64,000 nt of DNA from JACDCA01 sp963810305 (GTDB lineage Bacteria > Acidobacteriota > Vicinamibacteria > Vicinamibacterales > 2-12-FULL-66-21). Shown one piece after another: positions 47,328-57,939 of the stretch; the stretch's first letter is position 1; the number at the start of each line of letters is the position of its first letter. The position numbers and the translations under genes were made by a program. The notes under the pieces are model-generated. The model saw only the letters and a program-made list of their open reading frames with translations. It was not told the origin of the DNA and searched no databases. The stretch lies in the NCBI GenBank assembly GCA_963810305.1, contig CAWEMY010000018.1, forward strand, positions 110,131 to 174,130, written 5' to 3'.

Positions 47328-48902
47328 TTAAGGACGGCCTTCGAGCTGCGCGCGAAGCACCGCATCCACATCGTCCACTCCGGTTGGCAGGTATTCTGGG
47401 CGGACGCGTTCGCCGGCTTCGATCAACAGCTGCACCGTCGCCGGGTAATCGCACGCAGCGCTGTCGCAGCTCCAGCCGTGGAGAGCGCCGTAGAGACAGT
47501 TGTCGAGCGGTGTGCCACCGTAGCTCCGATCCGGGACGTTGATCGGTGGATCGTGCTGCAGCAGCCGACGCGTCATCTCCGGGTTGCCGTGAAACCCGGC
47601 CCACCTGATGGCTTCGAAGTCATCGGGACCGGGAACGAGCGCATCGAACCCCAGATCGAGCATCAGTACGACGGCGGCCGTGTCGTTCGCGTGCGCCTTG
47701 TCGCCGATCAGCCGCATCTGATCTGGCGTCAACGACGCGACCACACCTGGGTGCTCCGTAACGACGGCCTCGGCGGCCTTCCGATCCGCTGCGGCGCAGG
47801 CTGCCAGCAGCCGCTGTGTGGGGGACGCGTGGCGCAACAGCAACGCCACCATGTCGTCGAATTCCAACATCCGGGCCGCATCCACAACCGACACGTTGTG
47901 GCCGAACACCCACCGGTAGATGTCGCCGCGGTGGTCGCCGATCTCCTCCGGCGTCGAAGGGCGCCCCTTGTGCACCGTCGTGTACTTCCCCTGCCACGTG
48001 CGATGGTCGAGCGCTTCAAGATCATCCCGAAGGCAACCTTCGACCAGTGCGCTGTCGCGCAACCCAACTGCGATGAAAATGTCGTACCACGCGCCGCGAT
48101 CGACGAGGAGCCGCGCCACGTCCGGCGCCTCGCGCACCAGGTATTGCGCGGGAGTCGATTCGTGATCGACGTCCCGCGCATCGATCTCGGCGCCGCGATC
48201 GATCAGGTACTGCGCGATCTCGACGGTGCGGGCGCAATGCAGCGCCGTCCTGCCGTCACCACCGCGCGCCCTGACCAGCGAGGGATCCGCTTCGACGAGT
48301 TCCCGGACACGATCCGCCATGCCAAGGTGCGCGGCGGCGAAGACGTCCACCGTCGCGCCGCGCGCGATCAGCGGAGCGGCCTCCTCTGGAGTGATGTCAA
48401 ATTCGAGGATGCCGAACGGGCCCGCCCACCATTCGCTTTTCAGGTTCAGGTCGGCGCCGTACTCGAGCAGCACGTCGAGGACCGGCAGGTTCTTCCGCAC
48501 CATGCTGACCGGGCGTCCGCCGAACGCGCCGATCGGCGCGTTGATCGCCTCGCGAACCTCCGCGTGCGCTTCGAGCAGCGCGCGCACGCCCTCGGCATCG
48601 CCGTCGCGGACGGCGCTCCGGAACTGTTCGATCGGCGTTTTGGTGAGCGAATCGATCTTGCGTCGCATTGCGGCCCAACTCTCGAAGCCGTAGCCACGTG
48701 CGACGACGAGCTGCGTGTCCGCGAGTTTGAGCGCGTCGGGTGCGGGGGGCTTCGGATGCAGAGCTTCGATGCGCTGGCGCGCGTCCGCGTGGCCCGAGAT
48801 TGCGGCACGGAGCAGGTTCTTCGCCCGCTTCTGCTGCATCTGGAGGCTCGGTTGTGGGGGAAGGGGTTCGATGAAACGGGAGCGATCGTGTTCGGACGCC
48901 AT
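47328..48902 (-). CDS. Ankyrin-repeat protein
   Basis: 524 residues from ATG 48902 (MASEHDRSRFIEPL); a GTG or ATG at 48917 would add five residues. A helical N-terminus (KRAKNLLRAAISGHADARQRIEALHP, GYGFESWAAMRRKI) is shared with a known acidobacterial ankyrin group. Ankyrin repeats follow: LPVLDVLLEYGADLNL, DGRTALHCARTVEIAQYLIDRGAEIDARDVDHESTPAQYLV, DVARLLVDRGAWYDI, and others to the end. No signal peptide; presumably a cytoplasmic protein-binding scaffold. No enzyme domain recognised. The reverse strand also stays open for over 600 codons, a codon-bias shadow. Confidence 0.85.
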   Translation of the reverse strand: MASEHDRSRFIEPLPPQPSLQMQQKRAKNLLRAAISGHADARQRIEALHPKPPAPDALKLADTQLVVARGYGFESWAAMRRKIDSLTKTPIEQFRSAVRDGDAEGVRALLEAHAEVREAINAPIGAFGGRPVSMVRKNLPVLDVLLEYGADLNLKSEWWAGPFGILEFDITPEEAAPLIARGATVDVFAAAHLGMADRVRELVEADPSLVRARGGDGRTALHCARTVEIAQYLIDRGAEIDARDVDHESTPAQYLVREAPDVARLLVDRGAWYDIFIAVGLRDSALVEGCLRDDLEALDHRTWQGKYTTVHKGRPSTPEEIGDHRGDIYRWVFGHNVSVVDAARMLEFDDMVALLLRHASPTQRLLAACAAADRKAAEAVVTEHPGVVASLTPDQMRLIGDKAHANDTAAVVLMLDLGFDALVPGPDDFEAIRWAGFHGNPEMTRRLLQHDPPINVPDRSYGGTPLDNCLYGALHGWSCDSAACDYPATVQLLIEAGERVRPEYLPTGVDDVDAVLRAQLEGRP

Positions 48903-49098
48903 GACGACACCTCTCATCCGTTGTTGCCCGCGTCCGCGAGTACGGGCAGAGGTTCGTCAGGCCGAGCTGATGTCGTCACCGACGACAGGTGGGAGCATCC
49001 CTTCCCGCGGACGGGGAGCGTCCTGCACGCCCCATCAGAATACTGCCTTCCGGGCGCGCCGGTCGCGTCTCGTACCGAAAAGATGATGCCGGAGGGAG

Positions 49099-49470
49099 CT
49101 AACGGGTCGGGGTGCCCCGCGTGGTGACCGCGCTGGCAGCCAGGCTTCCGTCGGATTGGCGTGACCCTCTCACGACGGCGCTGACGCCGGTCGCAAGGCT
49201 GGCGCACCCACCGCCGACGAAGGTCGTCGCCCGGTCGGTCTGCACGGTGACGCGGCCGAGGATGAAGCGGACGGCCGGGCAGGAGCCGCCGATCCGCGAC
49301 ACCGCACCGCTGATCTGGACTTCCCGGCCCGTCGCAGCGTCAGGGGCCGAATCCGCCGCTGTGGCTGCCGGCGAGGTCGGCGCCGGAGAACTCGAGCTGC
49401 AGGCAGATGCCGCGCCTGTGGCCAGAAGGAGGGCAAGACAGAATCCGCGAGTCAGCATGGAGCGCAGCAT
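49099..49470 (-). CDS. Small lipoprotein with DUF5666-like beta domain
   Basis: 123 residues. The signal ends with a lipobox-like TGAASAC, with C24 as the likely lipidation site, followed by a Ser/Pro/Ala-rich linker. The C-terminal 70 residues form an OB-like pattern (GREVQISGAVSRIGGSCPAVRFILGRVTVQTDRATTF), similar to the DUF5666 group that often repeats in such proteins. Two cysteines (SCPAV, GGCASL) could form a disulfide. Function unknown. It lies between the ankyrin and Uma2 genes on the same strand, with about 200 bp upstream of the ankyrin gene where nothing else is seen. Confidence 0.65.
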   Translation of the reverse strand: MLRSMLTRGFCLALLLATGAASACSSSSPAPTSPAATAADSAPDAATGREVQISGAVSRIGGSCPAVRFILGRVTVQTDRATTFVGGGCASLATGVSAVVRGSRQSDGSLAASAVTTRGTPTR

Positions 49471-49525
49471 AGCAGATCGGCGCCGAAGAGACGGACGGAC
49501 TAGCGCTGAAGAACGCGCACCAGAC

Positions 49526-50113
49526 TCAGGGCAACTCGAAGATTTGGGTCAAAGCGAGCGAGCAGCCGGGCAGAACCGGTGTGCTGAGGCTGTCTGCCTG
49601 TTCCAACGACAACTCCCCCGACTTCTCGTAACGGCCTTCGACCAGCCGATAAACCTTGACCGCCTCGAGATCCGGGTCAACGATCCAGTATTCCGGCACG
49701 CTGGTCCGTTCGTAGAGGCGCCGCTTCAGGACTTCGTCGCGCCTGCGGCTCGATGGAGAGAGTACCTCGATCGCGAGATCAGGCGAGCCCGCGGCATTCT
49801 TTTCGCCAACCACCGCCTTGAACCGTTCACGCGAGAAGTAGATCAGATCCGGCTCGACGACGTCGTGCTGTGAAAAAACTACGTCGAACGGCGCGAGCAT
49901 GACGACACCGATTGGTTGCCGGCGCAGGAATTCGCGGATCAGCACATACAGGTTCCCGACAATGAGCTGGTGTGCTGACCCCGGCGCAGGCGACACGAAG
50001 TGCTCCCCATCTATCAGCTCGTGCCGGAGCCCATCGTCCGGGAGCGCCAGCAGATCGTCGTACGTCATTCGGATTCGCTCAGCGGCGCGTTCCATCCGGT
50101 GATCCTCTCCCAC
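49526..50113 (-). CDS. Uma2 family (putative restriction-endonuclease fold) protein
   Basis: 195 residues. Uma2 motifs: MTYDDLLALPDDGLRHELIDGEHFVSPAPGSAHQLIVGNL, VVEPDLIYFS, SPDLAIEVLSPSSRRRDEVLKRRLYERTSVPEYWIVDPD (in pieces). The PD...(D/E)xK-type residues are E in RHELIDG, PDL and IEVLSP, with K in VLKRRLY. These proteins have a nuclease fold but unknown targets and are often present in many copies per genome. The true start may be ATG 50095 (MERAAERIRM). No partner methyltransferase or toxin-antitoxin neighbour is present. Confidence 0.88.
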   Translation of the reverse strand: MGEDHRMERAAERIRMTYDDLLALPDDGLRHELIDGEHFVSPAPGSAHQLIVGNLYVLIREFLRRQPIGVVMLAPFDVVFSQHDVVEPDLIYFSRERFKAVVGEKNAAGSPDLAIEVLSPSSRRRDEVLKRRLYERTSVPEYWIVDPDLEAVKVYRLVEGRYEKSGELSLEQADSLSTPVLPGCSLALTQIFELP

Positions 50114-50201
50114 GAGCCGATTCTACCGCTGAGTGCAACGCCCAGCCTCCGATGGAGAATCCTGGGGGCGGATACGTATATGTAGGTAAGGAGTGAGTTC
50201 G

Positions 50202-50519
50202 ATGCTACTGACCACCACAACCGTTGTCGAAGGCAAGCCCGTCAGCCGCTACCTCGGCGTCGTCACCGGCGAGGCGATCATCGGCGCCAATGTGTTCCGT
50301 GACATCTTCGCGTCCGTACGCGACATCGTCGGCGGTCGTTCGGCGACCTATGAGAAGGGTCTGGCTGAAGCCCGGTCCGTTGCGATGAAAGAGATGGAGC
50401 AGCGCGCCAGCGAGCTCGGTGCCAACGCCGTCATCGGGATCGACCTCGACTACGAGGTGCTCGGGCAGAACAACGGGATGCTGATGGTTTCGGTCAGCGG
50501 CACGGCCGTGGTCTGCTAA
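50202..50519 (+). CDS. YbjQ/heavy-metal-binding domain family protein
   Basis: 105 residues from ATG 50202, eight bases after AAGGAG; GTG 50193 directly abuts that site and is rejected. YbjQ-type sequence: MLLTTTTVVEGKPVSRYLGVVTGEAIIGANVFRDIFASVRDIVGGRS, EKGLAEARSVAMKEMEQRASELGANAVIGIDLDYEVLG (in pieces). The family forms pentamers and is of unknown function. The stop sits inside a perfect 11-bp hairpin. It diverges from the Uma2 gene and converges with the PQQ gene. Confidence 0.9.
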   Translation: MLLTTTTVVEGKPVSRYLGVVTGEAIIGANVFRDIFASVRDIVGGRSATYEKGLAEARSVAMKEMEQRASELGANAVIGIDLDYEVLGQNNGMLMVSVSGTAVVC

Positions 50520-50532
50520 CAGCAGACCACGG
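50506..50532. terminator. Strong hairpin overlapping the ybjQ-like stop codon
   Basis: CCGTGGTCTGC-TAACA-GCAGACCACGG, perfect 11-bp stem and 5-base loop. The TAA stop (50517-50519) is in the loop. It also faces the convergent PQQ gene, 20 bp away. No U-tract. Confidence 0.65.
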
Positions 50533-50552
50533 AGTCGATAGGGTCGGACCAT

Positions 50553-51798
50553 TCATCCAACCCTCAGGGCAGTGATGGTGTGACGATCGCGGACGTAGAG
50601 GATCGGACCGATGAGCGTCGGCGGCGTCCATGCCGGACCGCGCAGGATTTCCGCTCGCGAATGGACGACCAATCCCTTCGGAGAAACCTCCGCCAGGCCC
50701 AGCGTGCCGTCTTCGTCCAGGATCAGCATCCGGTTGCCTGCGTGCAGGAGCATCGCGTGTGAGAAGCCGCGGTCCTGCCAAAGCACGCGACCGTCACGGA
50801 CGTTGAACGCCGTTAGAAACGCCGGTCCCAGATGTCCGGTGGACGCGTAGATCGTGTCACCGATCCGAATCGCGTTCTCGTGATGGATGCGCGTCCGCTC
50901 GCTCTGCCACAGTTCCTTTACGACGGCGCGTCCGCCGGCAGAGGTGAGGTTGAGGACGCGTCCGCCGACGCCGTAGGCCGACGAAGCAAACAGCAGGTTC
51001 CCCTCTCCCCACACTGGCGTCGCGATGTTGAAATGAAAATTCATCGTCGCGGCGACCGGGTGCCGCCAGAGCAGTGCGCCGCTGGTGGGATCCACGCCGA
51101 CGATCTCGTTGTGCATGTAGGCGATGAGCTGTTCGACGCCGTCGACACGGATGAGGATCGGCGACGACTGCGAATTGCGGAGACTATGCGCCTGCCAGCG
51201 GACCTTCCCGTCCACGGCGTTGAAGGCGACGAGGCTCTTCCCAGATCCGCCGACCTGGACGATGACGGTGTCGCGATAAGCGATCGGGCTGCTCGCGTAT
51301 CCATTGATGATGAAGGAGCCGTTGAAGTCGCGCCACAGCTCGTGGCTCCAGAGCAGCGTGCCGCGCTGCTGATCGAGGCACAGCATGCGTCCGGTCGTGC
51401 CGACCGCGTAGATCCTGCCGTCATGGAGCAGCGGCGTCGCAGTGTGGCCCGCGACCGTAGGACGGATCCAGACGCTCGTAAGTCAGCGGCGTGTAGCCGA
51501 ACTCCCAGATCGTTTTTCCAGTCGCGGCGTCGAGCGCGATGACCAATTCCCGATCGTCCTTCCGGTACATCGTCACGAGGTGGCGGGAGTCGCCGACGAT
51601 GGAGGAATGCCCTTCGCCGAGGGGACGTTTCCAGATGACCGGAGGGCCCGCCGCGGGCCAGCGCTGTGCGACCTTTGTGTCCGGAAGGGTGAAGTTGCGA
51701 TGGGGTCCGCCCCACTGCGGCCAGGAAGATGCGGATACCGCGCTGCTCTGCAGGAGCCCGCCGATCAGGAGCGCACACGCTGCCGCAAGAGAAACCAT
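50553..51798 (-). CDS. Secreted PQQ-binding-like beta-propeller protein, one frameshift
   Basis: About 415 residues after joining. Signal peptide 1-23 (MVSLAAACALLIGGLLQSSAVSA). First frame: WPQWGGPHRNFTLPD, VIALDAATGKTIWEFGY, ending YGRGPH. A +1 break near 51441 (extra T in CCACACTGCG) gives ATPLLHDGRIYAVGTTGRMLCLDQQRGTLLW (in pieces), then VAFNAVDGKVRWQ, GVDPTSGALLWRHP, TAFNVRDGRVLWQD. Typical propeller blades of the BamB/PQQ-like family, without a recognised catalytic site. It is 32 bp downstream of the end of the TolB-kinase gene region on the same strand, so it may be the last gene of that transcript. Confidence 0.85.
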
Positions 51799-51830
51799 CC
51801 GCTATGGTGGCACTTCTGAACCTCGCATTG

Positions 51831-54407
51831 TCAGCGCTGCAGACTACTGATCAGAAACAAGTCTCCAGAGAACTGCATCACCGAGTACGCGTAGCGTCGA
51901 CCGTCGAGCGTCAGAATTGGCATGAGCACAAGCGGAGCGCCGGCCGGATCGCGCGGACCGAGCTCCGCCAACATCTGCCTGCGCCCCGTCAACAGGTCGA
52001 CCTTGAACACTGGGCTCAGGCGCGTCATGGCCGCGGCCTTCGCGAAGACTGATTGCGAGGTCTCACCCCAACCAATTGGCCTCAGATCCTGCCCAAGGCC
52101 TGGAATTGGCCGGGGGCGGCCCACCATCGATCGGATAGAGCGCCGGTTCCTGGTCCGGACCGACCGCGATGACGAAGCGGCCGTCCGGCGATACGACACG
52201 CGCCACATATGGCATCAGGCGAACGCCTTCAGCGGTAAAGGCGCGAGGATCGCCGCCGTCGACACTCTGGAGATAGAGGCGTGAGCCACGCCCCGGCTCT
52301 GACGCTGAACCAACGACGCCGCGGCCATCGGGCATCCACGCCGCGGAGGTGTGGGTCTCGAGAGCGCCGCGGGGCAGCGTCCGCGTGCTGCCAGGGCCGC
52401 TGGGCAGAAGGACGATTCGCGTGGGGACATCCGGCGTGAGTGCGAGAACGAATCGCCCGTCGGGGGACAACCCGGCGGGTATCCCGTCGCCGAGCCGCAC
52501 CGGCGGACCACCTTCCAGCGGGCGAAGGTTGATGCCGTAACCGATGTCCCCAAACAGGAGGCGCTTGCCATCGGGGCTGAACTCGAGCGGGTAGGCGACA
52601 TCCAGCCATGACAGATCGACCTCACGTCCGCCGACCTGACCTGCCGCAAGATCGACGCGGATGGCGTATGGCGCGGCAAGTATCCGGCCATCGCTGGCAA
52701 TGTCGTGCAACACCAGGCGCGGCGCTCCTTGCAGGGCGAGACGGACCGCCTGAGTCTGAATGGCGACGCAGCTGATCGCGCGGACGACGGCGTAGCACAC
52801 CTCCTTGCCGTCCGGCGTCCAGGCCAGGCCCATAAGCGAGACCTGCTCCGGCATCAAATTCTGTTTGGCGCGCGTCGCGACGTCAACGACGGCCGGCCAT
52901 CCCCGGTCGTCCTCGTGCAGTGGATGCTCGTGGAAGGCGATCCGATCACCAGCGGGTGAGAAACGCGGCGACGAGAGCCAGCCCGCCGTCTCGTACAGGA
53001 CCGTTCCGATCGGGAACTCGAGCCGCATTCGCCCGCCCTGCGGCCGCACGACGGCGATACCCCCATCCGGAGCAAAGGCGGCCCCGACGACGTGCTCGAG
53101 GACTTCCCGTGGAGCACCACCGCCGAGCGGAATCTGCGCCAGCGTTCCAGAATGGATGAAGAGAGCCCGACGCTCGGGGCGGGTCGCGATGGCCATCTCA
53201 CCCGATCGAGAAACCGCGAGCAGGGCGGCGTCGGCAATCGGAGGAGTGGCCGACCTCGGATTGTCCAGACGAAACGAGTACACGCGGTGGGGCTCGCTGT
53301 CCCAGACGGCGCTGTAGACGACGCTCTGGCCGTCGGGTGTGAAACGAGCGGTATGAACCTCGCCGCGGCGGAAGGTCAGCCGGGTATAGCGCGGGAGATC
53401 GTCGGGAATCGTGCGCGGTGCGAGGCTTCTGGCGACCATGTAGCCGCCGGCAGCGGCGGCCACCAGCAGCGCGAGGCCCGCTGCGAGACGAGGCCAGTGC
53501 GGACGCGGTTTGACTCCAGGCAGGCCGGCGCCACGGACGCTCGACACGTCGCTGCCTGAGACTGCATCCAGCGCAATCGCGATATCCCGCGCCGACTGCA
53601 TGCGTTCGTCCGGATTCTTTTCAAGGCAGCGGCGGACGATCCGGTCGAGCCCCTGCGGAATGGAGTTGCCACTCGTCGAGAGCTCCGGTACATCGTCCTT
53701 CAGGATCGCGGTCATCGTTTCAGCCGCCGTGTCGCGCCGGAACGCTCGTCGTCCGGTCAGCATTTCGAAAAGGACAGCACCGAGCGCGAAGATGTCGGTC
53801 CGCTGATCGACTTGCGTCCCGCGAACCTGCTCCGGCGACATATACCCGACCGTGCCGAGGATCATGCCGGGCTCGGTGCCGCCGGCGATGGTCGACGAAT
53901 CCGGCGAAGCCGTGCCGAGCTCCGTCGCCAGGCCGAAGTCGAGGATCTTGACCCGCCCGTCGCGCGTGACGATGACGTTTTCGGGCTTCAGATCGCGGTG
54001 AACGATTCCTTTCTCGTGCGCGGCGGCGAGGCCGTTCGCGATCTGTACGCCGATCTCGACCGCCTTGCGCGGCGGCAGGCGCCAGCTTCGAGCCGCTGGC
54101 GAAGCGTTTCGCCTTCGAGGAGCTCGGTGACCGCGTAGGTCGTGCCCTCGTGGAGCCCGACATCGTGAATGGCCAGGATGTTCGGATGCGACAGCGCCGC
54201 GACCGCCCGCGCTTCGCGCTCGAACCTCGCGCGCCGGTCGGCATCCTGTGCGAGCGGCGCCGGAAGGATCTTGATGGCGACGTCGCGCTCGAGCCGGGTG
54301 TCGCGTGCCCGATACACCTCGCCCATTCCCCCTGCGCCAAGCGCCTCGGTCACTACGTAGGGACCGAGACGGGCGCCTGCAACAAGGCTGCTCATGTGGG
54401 TTGTCAC
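51831..54407 (-). CDS. Ser/Thr protein kinase with C-terminal TolB-like propeller, two frameshifts
   Basis: About 859 residues after joining. It starts with GTG 54407, overlapping the mannosidase TGA as GTGA; ATG 54395 is an alternative. Kinase motifs: GAGGMGEVYRARD, VAIKILP, HRDLKPENVIV, LDFGLATEL, GTVGYMSPEQVRG, DIFALGAVLFEML. A one-base deletion near 54079 separates the N-lobe from the catalytic loop. A membrane helix (LAAGLALLVAAAAGGYMVA) is followed by propeller blades with TPDGQSVVY, SPDGKRLLFG and SPDGRFVLAL. A one-C insertion near 52112 hides the true C-terminus, which continues PIPGLGQDL to FSGDLFLISSLQR at 51831. Confidence 0.88.
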
Positions 54408-57400
54408 TTGGTCGGCAGGTCCGGGGCGTAGAGCAGCGTCGCCGCACGGACCGCCGCAGGTTCACGGACGGCGGTGATCGCCATGATGCGGACGCGATCG
54501 TTGGCCGGTAGCACCAGCGTCTTCGCGCCGGGCGGCAGATCGAGCGGATACATGAAGAGGTAACTCGCGACGTAGATCTGGTTGCCGTTCGCTGCGTGGC
54601 GGTGCGTGCCGATCCAGGCGATCTCGTCCCGCTTCACGAATCCGGGGCGGATGTTCTCGATGCCGCTGACCTCGCCGGTCTGCGCATTCCACGAGACAAC
54701 AAGACCGGCCTGGATCTCTTGCTGCGTCGGCGTGCCACCCTGGCCGGCGCGCTGCGGCACGAATGGCTCGCGCAGCGCGCTCGGCTCTTTCAGCCGGCTC
54801 CACCACTGACCTACCGGGCCCTGCCATTCACGCACGAGGACGTTTCGCGACGTCGTGGTCGCTGACGATGACTCGCGCCCCACGCCCCGCGCACCGATGG
54901 TCATCGGCACATCGCCATCGATGGCAGCCGCGAGAATGTATACGCGGTTGAACGAACCGGGTGGAAGGGTGAGGCGATCGCCTTTCGGCACGAGGACGTT
55001 CTTCGCTCCAGTCGCGCCGGATCCGAATTCGAATCGCACGGAGTTGATCGTGATCGCCTTCGGCAGGAGTTCCGCCGCGATGGTTCTTTTGCGGCCGTCG
55101 AAATCTCCGTCGCCGCGGTCCTTGTCGCTCGTCACGCCATCGAGGTTGAACGGCAGTGCGACCGGCACCGAGATGCGTTCCAGCGCTGCAATCGGCTGTG
55201 GCGCGGGGGACGGCTGCCCCTGCGCTGGTGCTGCCCCCCGCCCGGCCGGGAACATCGTCGCGTTCGCGCCAGCGACCGCGGGCGCCAGACGCAAGGCAAA
55301 AGTCCGTGGCTGATAGGGCTTCAGCTCGACGTTCGCCAGCAGCGGACGCGGCTGCGCAGGCTGGTTGCCTCGCCCCTGCGGCGGTGGCTGCGCGAACGGT
55401 CCGACTTCCTCTTCGGCCGCGTTGATTTCGCGAACCGCGGTGACGCCCGCCGGCAGCCGTACGTTCGTGCGCGCCGGCAGCCCGTAGCGCTCCTGGAGGC
55501 GGACGACGAGCTCGTCGCTGTCCTCGGCTTTCTTCAGGGCGACAACGGCGACCTGACCAGCCTGATCGTCGATGCCAATCATCGAGAACGAGCGGCCGAG
55601 CGGCCCGGGATGCGTGTCCGCCTGGAACGCGATCGGCGGCTGATTCACCTGGGTCGCGCGATGCGGCATCCGTCCCTGTCGCCAGTCACCCTGGTGTCCT
55701 GCGATCGAGAACAGGAACTGATGCCGTCCGAGATCGTTGCTGCTCTGATAGGTGTAACTCCCGACCGGACGCGGAGTGTGGATCAGCGTCAGCCGCAGTG
55801 TATTGTCGCCCGGCTTGTCCCATCCGTGCTTGCTGTCGTTGATGATGCCGACGCCGAAGCGGCCGCTCGCGTCGGTGATATCGGCCCACTTCTGCGCCGG
55901 CACCTCGTACTTGTCGGGCTCGTTGTTCGTCCGCTCGATCGTGCCGACGCCAAGGTCGTAGGTCGCCTTCGAATTGGCGGCGGCGAGCGGGAACGACGCT
56001 TTGAGCAAGGAGTTCGGCGATTTCCAGTCGACAACATTATCGACGTCCACCCGGTCGCCACCCTCGCTGACGCGAACCCGCTGCACGAACGTCGATCCCG
56101 AGGCGCGCCTCGTGATCTCGAGCGCCACGCGCACCGGCCCCCGTTCGATGATCCGTATCGTCGGCTTCGACACGTACTCACGGGCCGGTCCCTGGACCGT
56201 GTCGTACAGCACTTCCCACGCCGGCCACGGCGGCGAGAGATTGTCCCGCAGCTCCAGCATCACCGGTGCGCTGAGCAGCTCGTGTTTCGCGTCCTTGTCG
56301 TAGATCGACGCGATGTCGCCATTGCGGTCGATTCTGACCATCAGCCGGTTGTTCTCCAGCGTCGTCCCCGTGACCTCGAGTGAGGAGATTTGGGGTTAGG
56401 AGCGGAGTTGGGTGTTGACAGCGGCCGGTTTCCGGCGACGAATACCTTGTAGCCGACCGACGGCAGCTCCGGAAGGAACAGCACCGTCGCCTCGGTGCCG
56501 GAGCGATCGAGAACCTGCGACAGCACCTCACGACCGCTGGACGCGTCGACCACTGCAACCGATGCCGGCGCGAGACCCGTGAACTTCACGGTGGCCTCGA
56601 CCGGATCGCGGCGCGACGACGAGATCGGGTTGAAGACGACGAGCGGAATACCAGTGCCCTGCGTGTCGAGCACCTGCGCCACGGCGCCTGCCGACGAGGT
56701 CAGCACGCCAGCGAACTGGTTGAGCGATGCGAGCTCGTCATTCCACGAGAACTGGTACGCCTGGGGGATGCACGTGCCTGTCAGGTCATCGTGGAACTGA
56801 TGCCACAGGACGCGCACCCACGACTCGCGGAGCCGCTCGGCCGGATATGCCATCCCGGTCAGCCACTGCGCCGCTACCGCGGAACGCTCGGCTGCGTCGC
56901 CGAGCAGTTCGTTCTCGCGGTTGAACTTCTTCATCGCCGCCTGCGACGTGTAACAACCGGTGCCGTGCGTCTTCAGAATCAGCTCGCCGTTGTGTTCGGG
57001 AAGCTTCGCGAACTGCGACGGCGTCAGATCCTTCGCCAGCTGGTCGGCTGAAGTGTTTAGCACCTTCACCGGCGCATTGGCCTTCGTCATCGCCTTCTGG
57101 AGGTTCTGCACGGTCTCTTCGGTCGGCGCACCGCCGGTGTCGCCGGTGCCGACATACCGGAACGCGACCGACTTACCATCGCCGAGCGGCGTGAACTGGT
57201 TCGTCCACGACGCATCGGTGGTGATGTCGGTCTCTCCTGTGATGCGTGACGTGTACGACTTCGGATCCAGGTTGGCGAGGATCTCGTTGCCGTCCACGCC
57301 TTTCCATCGGCCAACCGGGAACGGGATCGGACGCCCCCAGGTGAGCTTCTGAGTCGAGAACGACGACAACCCGGACGCCCTGGCGATCGCCGGCAGCGAC

Positions 57401-57871
57401 CACGGGAAGCCGAAGCAGTCGGGAAGATAAATGTCGCGGCTGACCTTATTGAACTCCTCGCGGAAGAACCGCTGACCATAGAGCGCCTGCCGAAACAGCG
57501 ACTCCGGAGATGGCATGTTCACATCCACCGCGTTGATCCACGATCCCGAGACCCGCCAGCGGCCATCGGCGACGTACTTCCTGCACGCGGGCCCAGTCGT
57601 CCGGGTAGTACTCCTTGAACCACATGTAGTGGATGGCGCCTTCCCAGTTGAAGACGTAGTTCGGGTACTTCTCGAAGAACTCGAAGTTCGTGTAGAACGT
57701 CCTCGGCACGAAGTCGCGGATGGTGTCCTGCACGGTCCAGTTCCACTGCGAGTCGAGGTGGGCTGTGGCGACAACGTAGGTCGTCTTGTCGGCGGGCACC
57801 TGCGAGTAGAGCGTGGCCAGGCTGACGATGGAGGCGGCGACGGTGGCGGTCGTGAGTCGGCTGCGTATCAC
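54404..57871 (-). CDS. GH38-type alpha-mannosidase, secreted, two frameshifts
   Basis: About 1,155 residues when joined. Signal-like N-terminus (TATVAASIVSLATLYSQ), then AHLDSQWNWT with the zinc-type H and D, YPNYVFNWEGAIHYMWFKEYYPDDW, and RDIYLPDCFGFPWSLPAIARASG holding the probable nucleophile Asp (LPD). The central three-helix part includes VRVLWHQFHDDLTGTCIPQAY. The C-terminal beta regions begin LMVRIDRNGDIASIYDKDAKHELLSAP. Breaks lie near 57577 (+1) and 56389 (-1). It should release mannose from glycans in the periplasm. The downstream kinase overlaps its stop by 4 bp. Confidence 0.87.
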
Positions 57872-57889
57872 GGCGGGATGCTATCAAGA

Positions 57890-57930
57890 TTCTCCGCCTT
57901 CGCGCGGAGCGCTTCGGCGGACAAGCGGGG
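57890..57930. repeat. Dispersed hairpin repeat family 2, copy 2 (inverted relative to copy 1)
   Basis: Core 57893-57921: arms TCCGCC and GGCGGA around TTCGCGCGGAGCGCTTC. Its reverse complement matches the 13884-13911 core. It fills most of the 68-bp spacer between the mannosidase start and the phosphatase-fold gene stop. Confidence 0.7.
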
Positions 57931-57939
57931 CGGGAATAG

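Noticed and set aside
47184..49127. 647-codon plus-strand frame opposite the ankyrin gene
   Set aside because: Low-complexity basic translation; the minus strand codes for a clear ankyrin protein.
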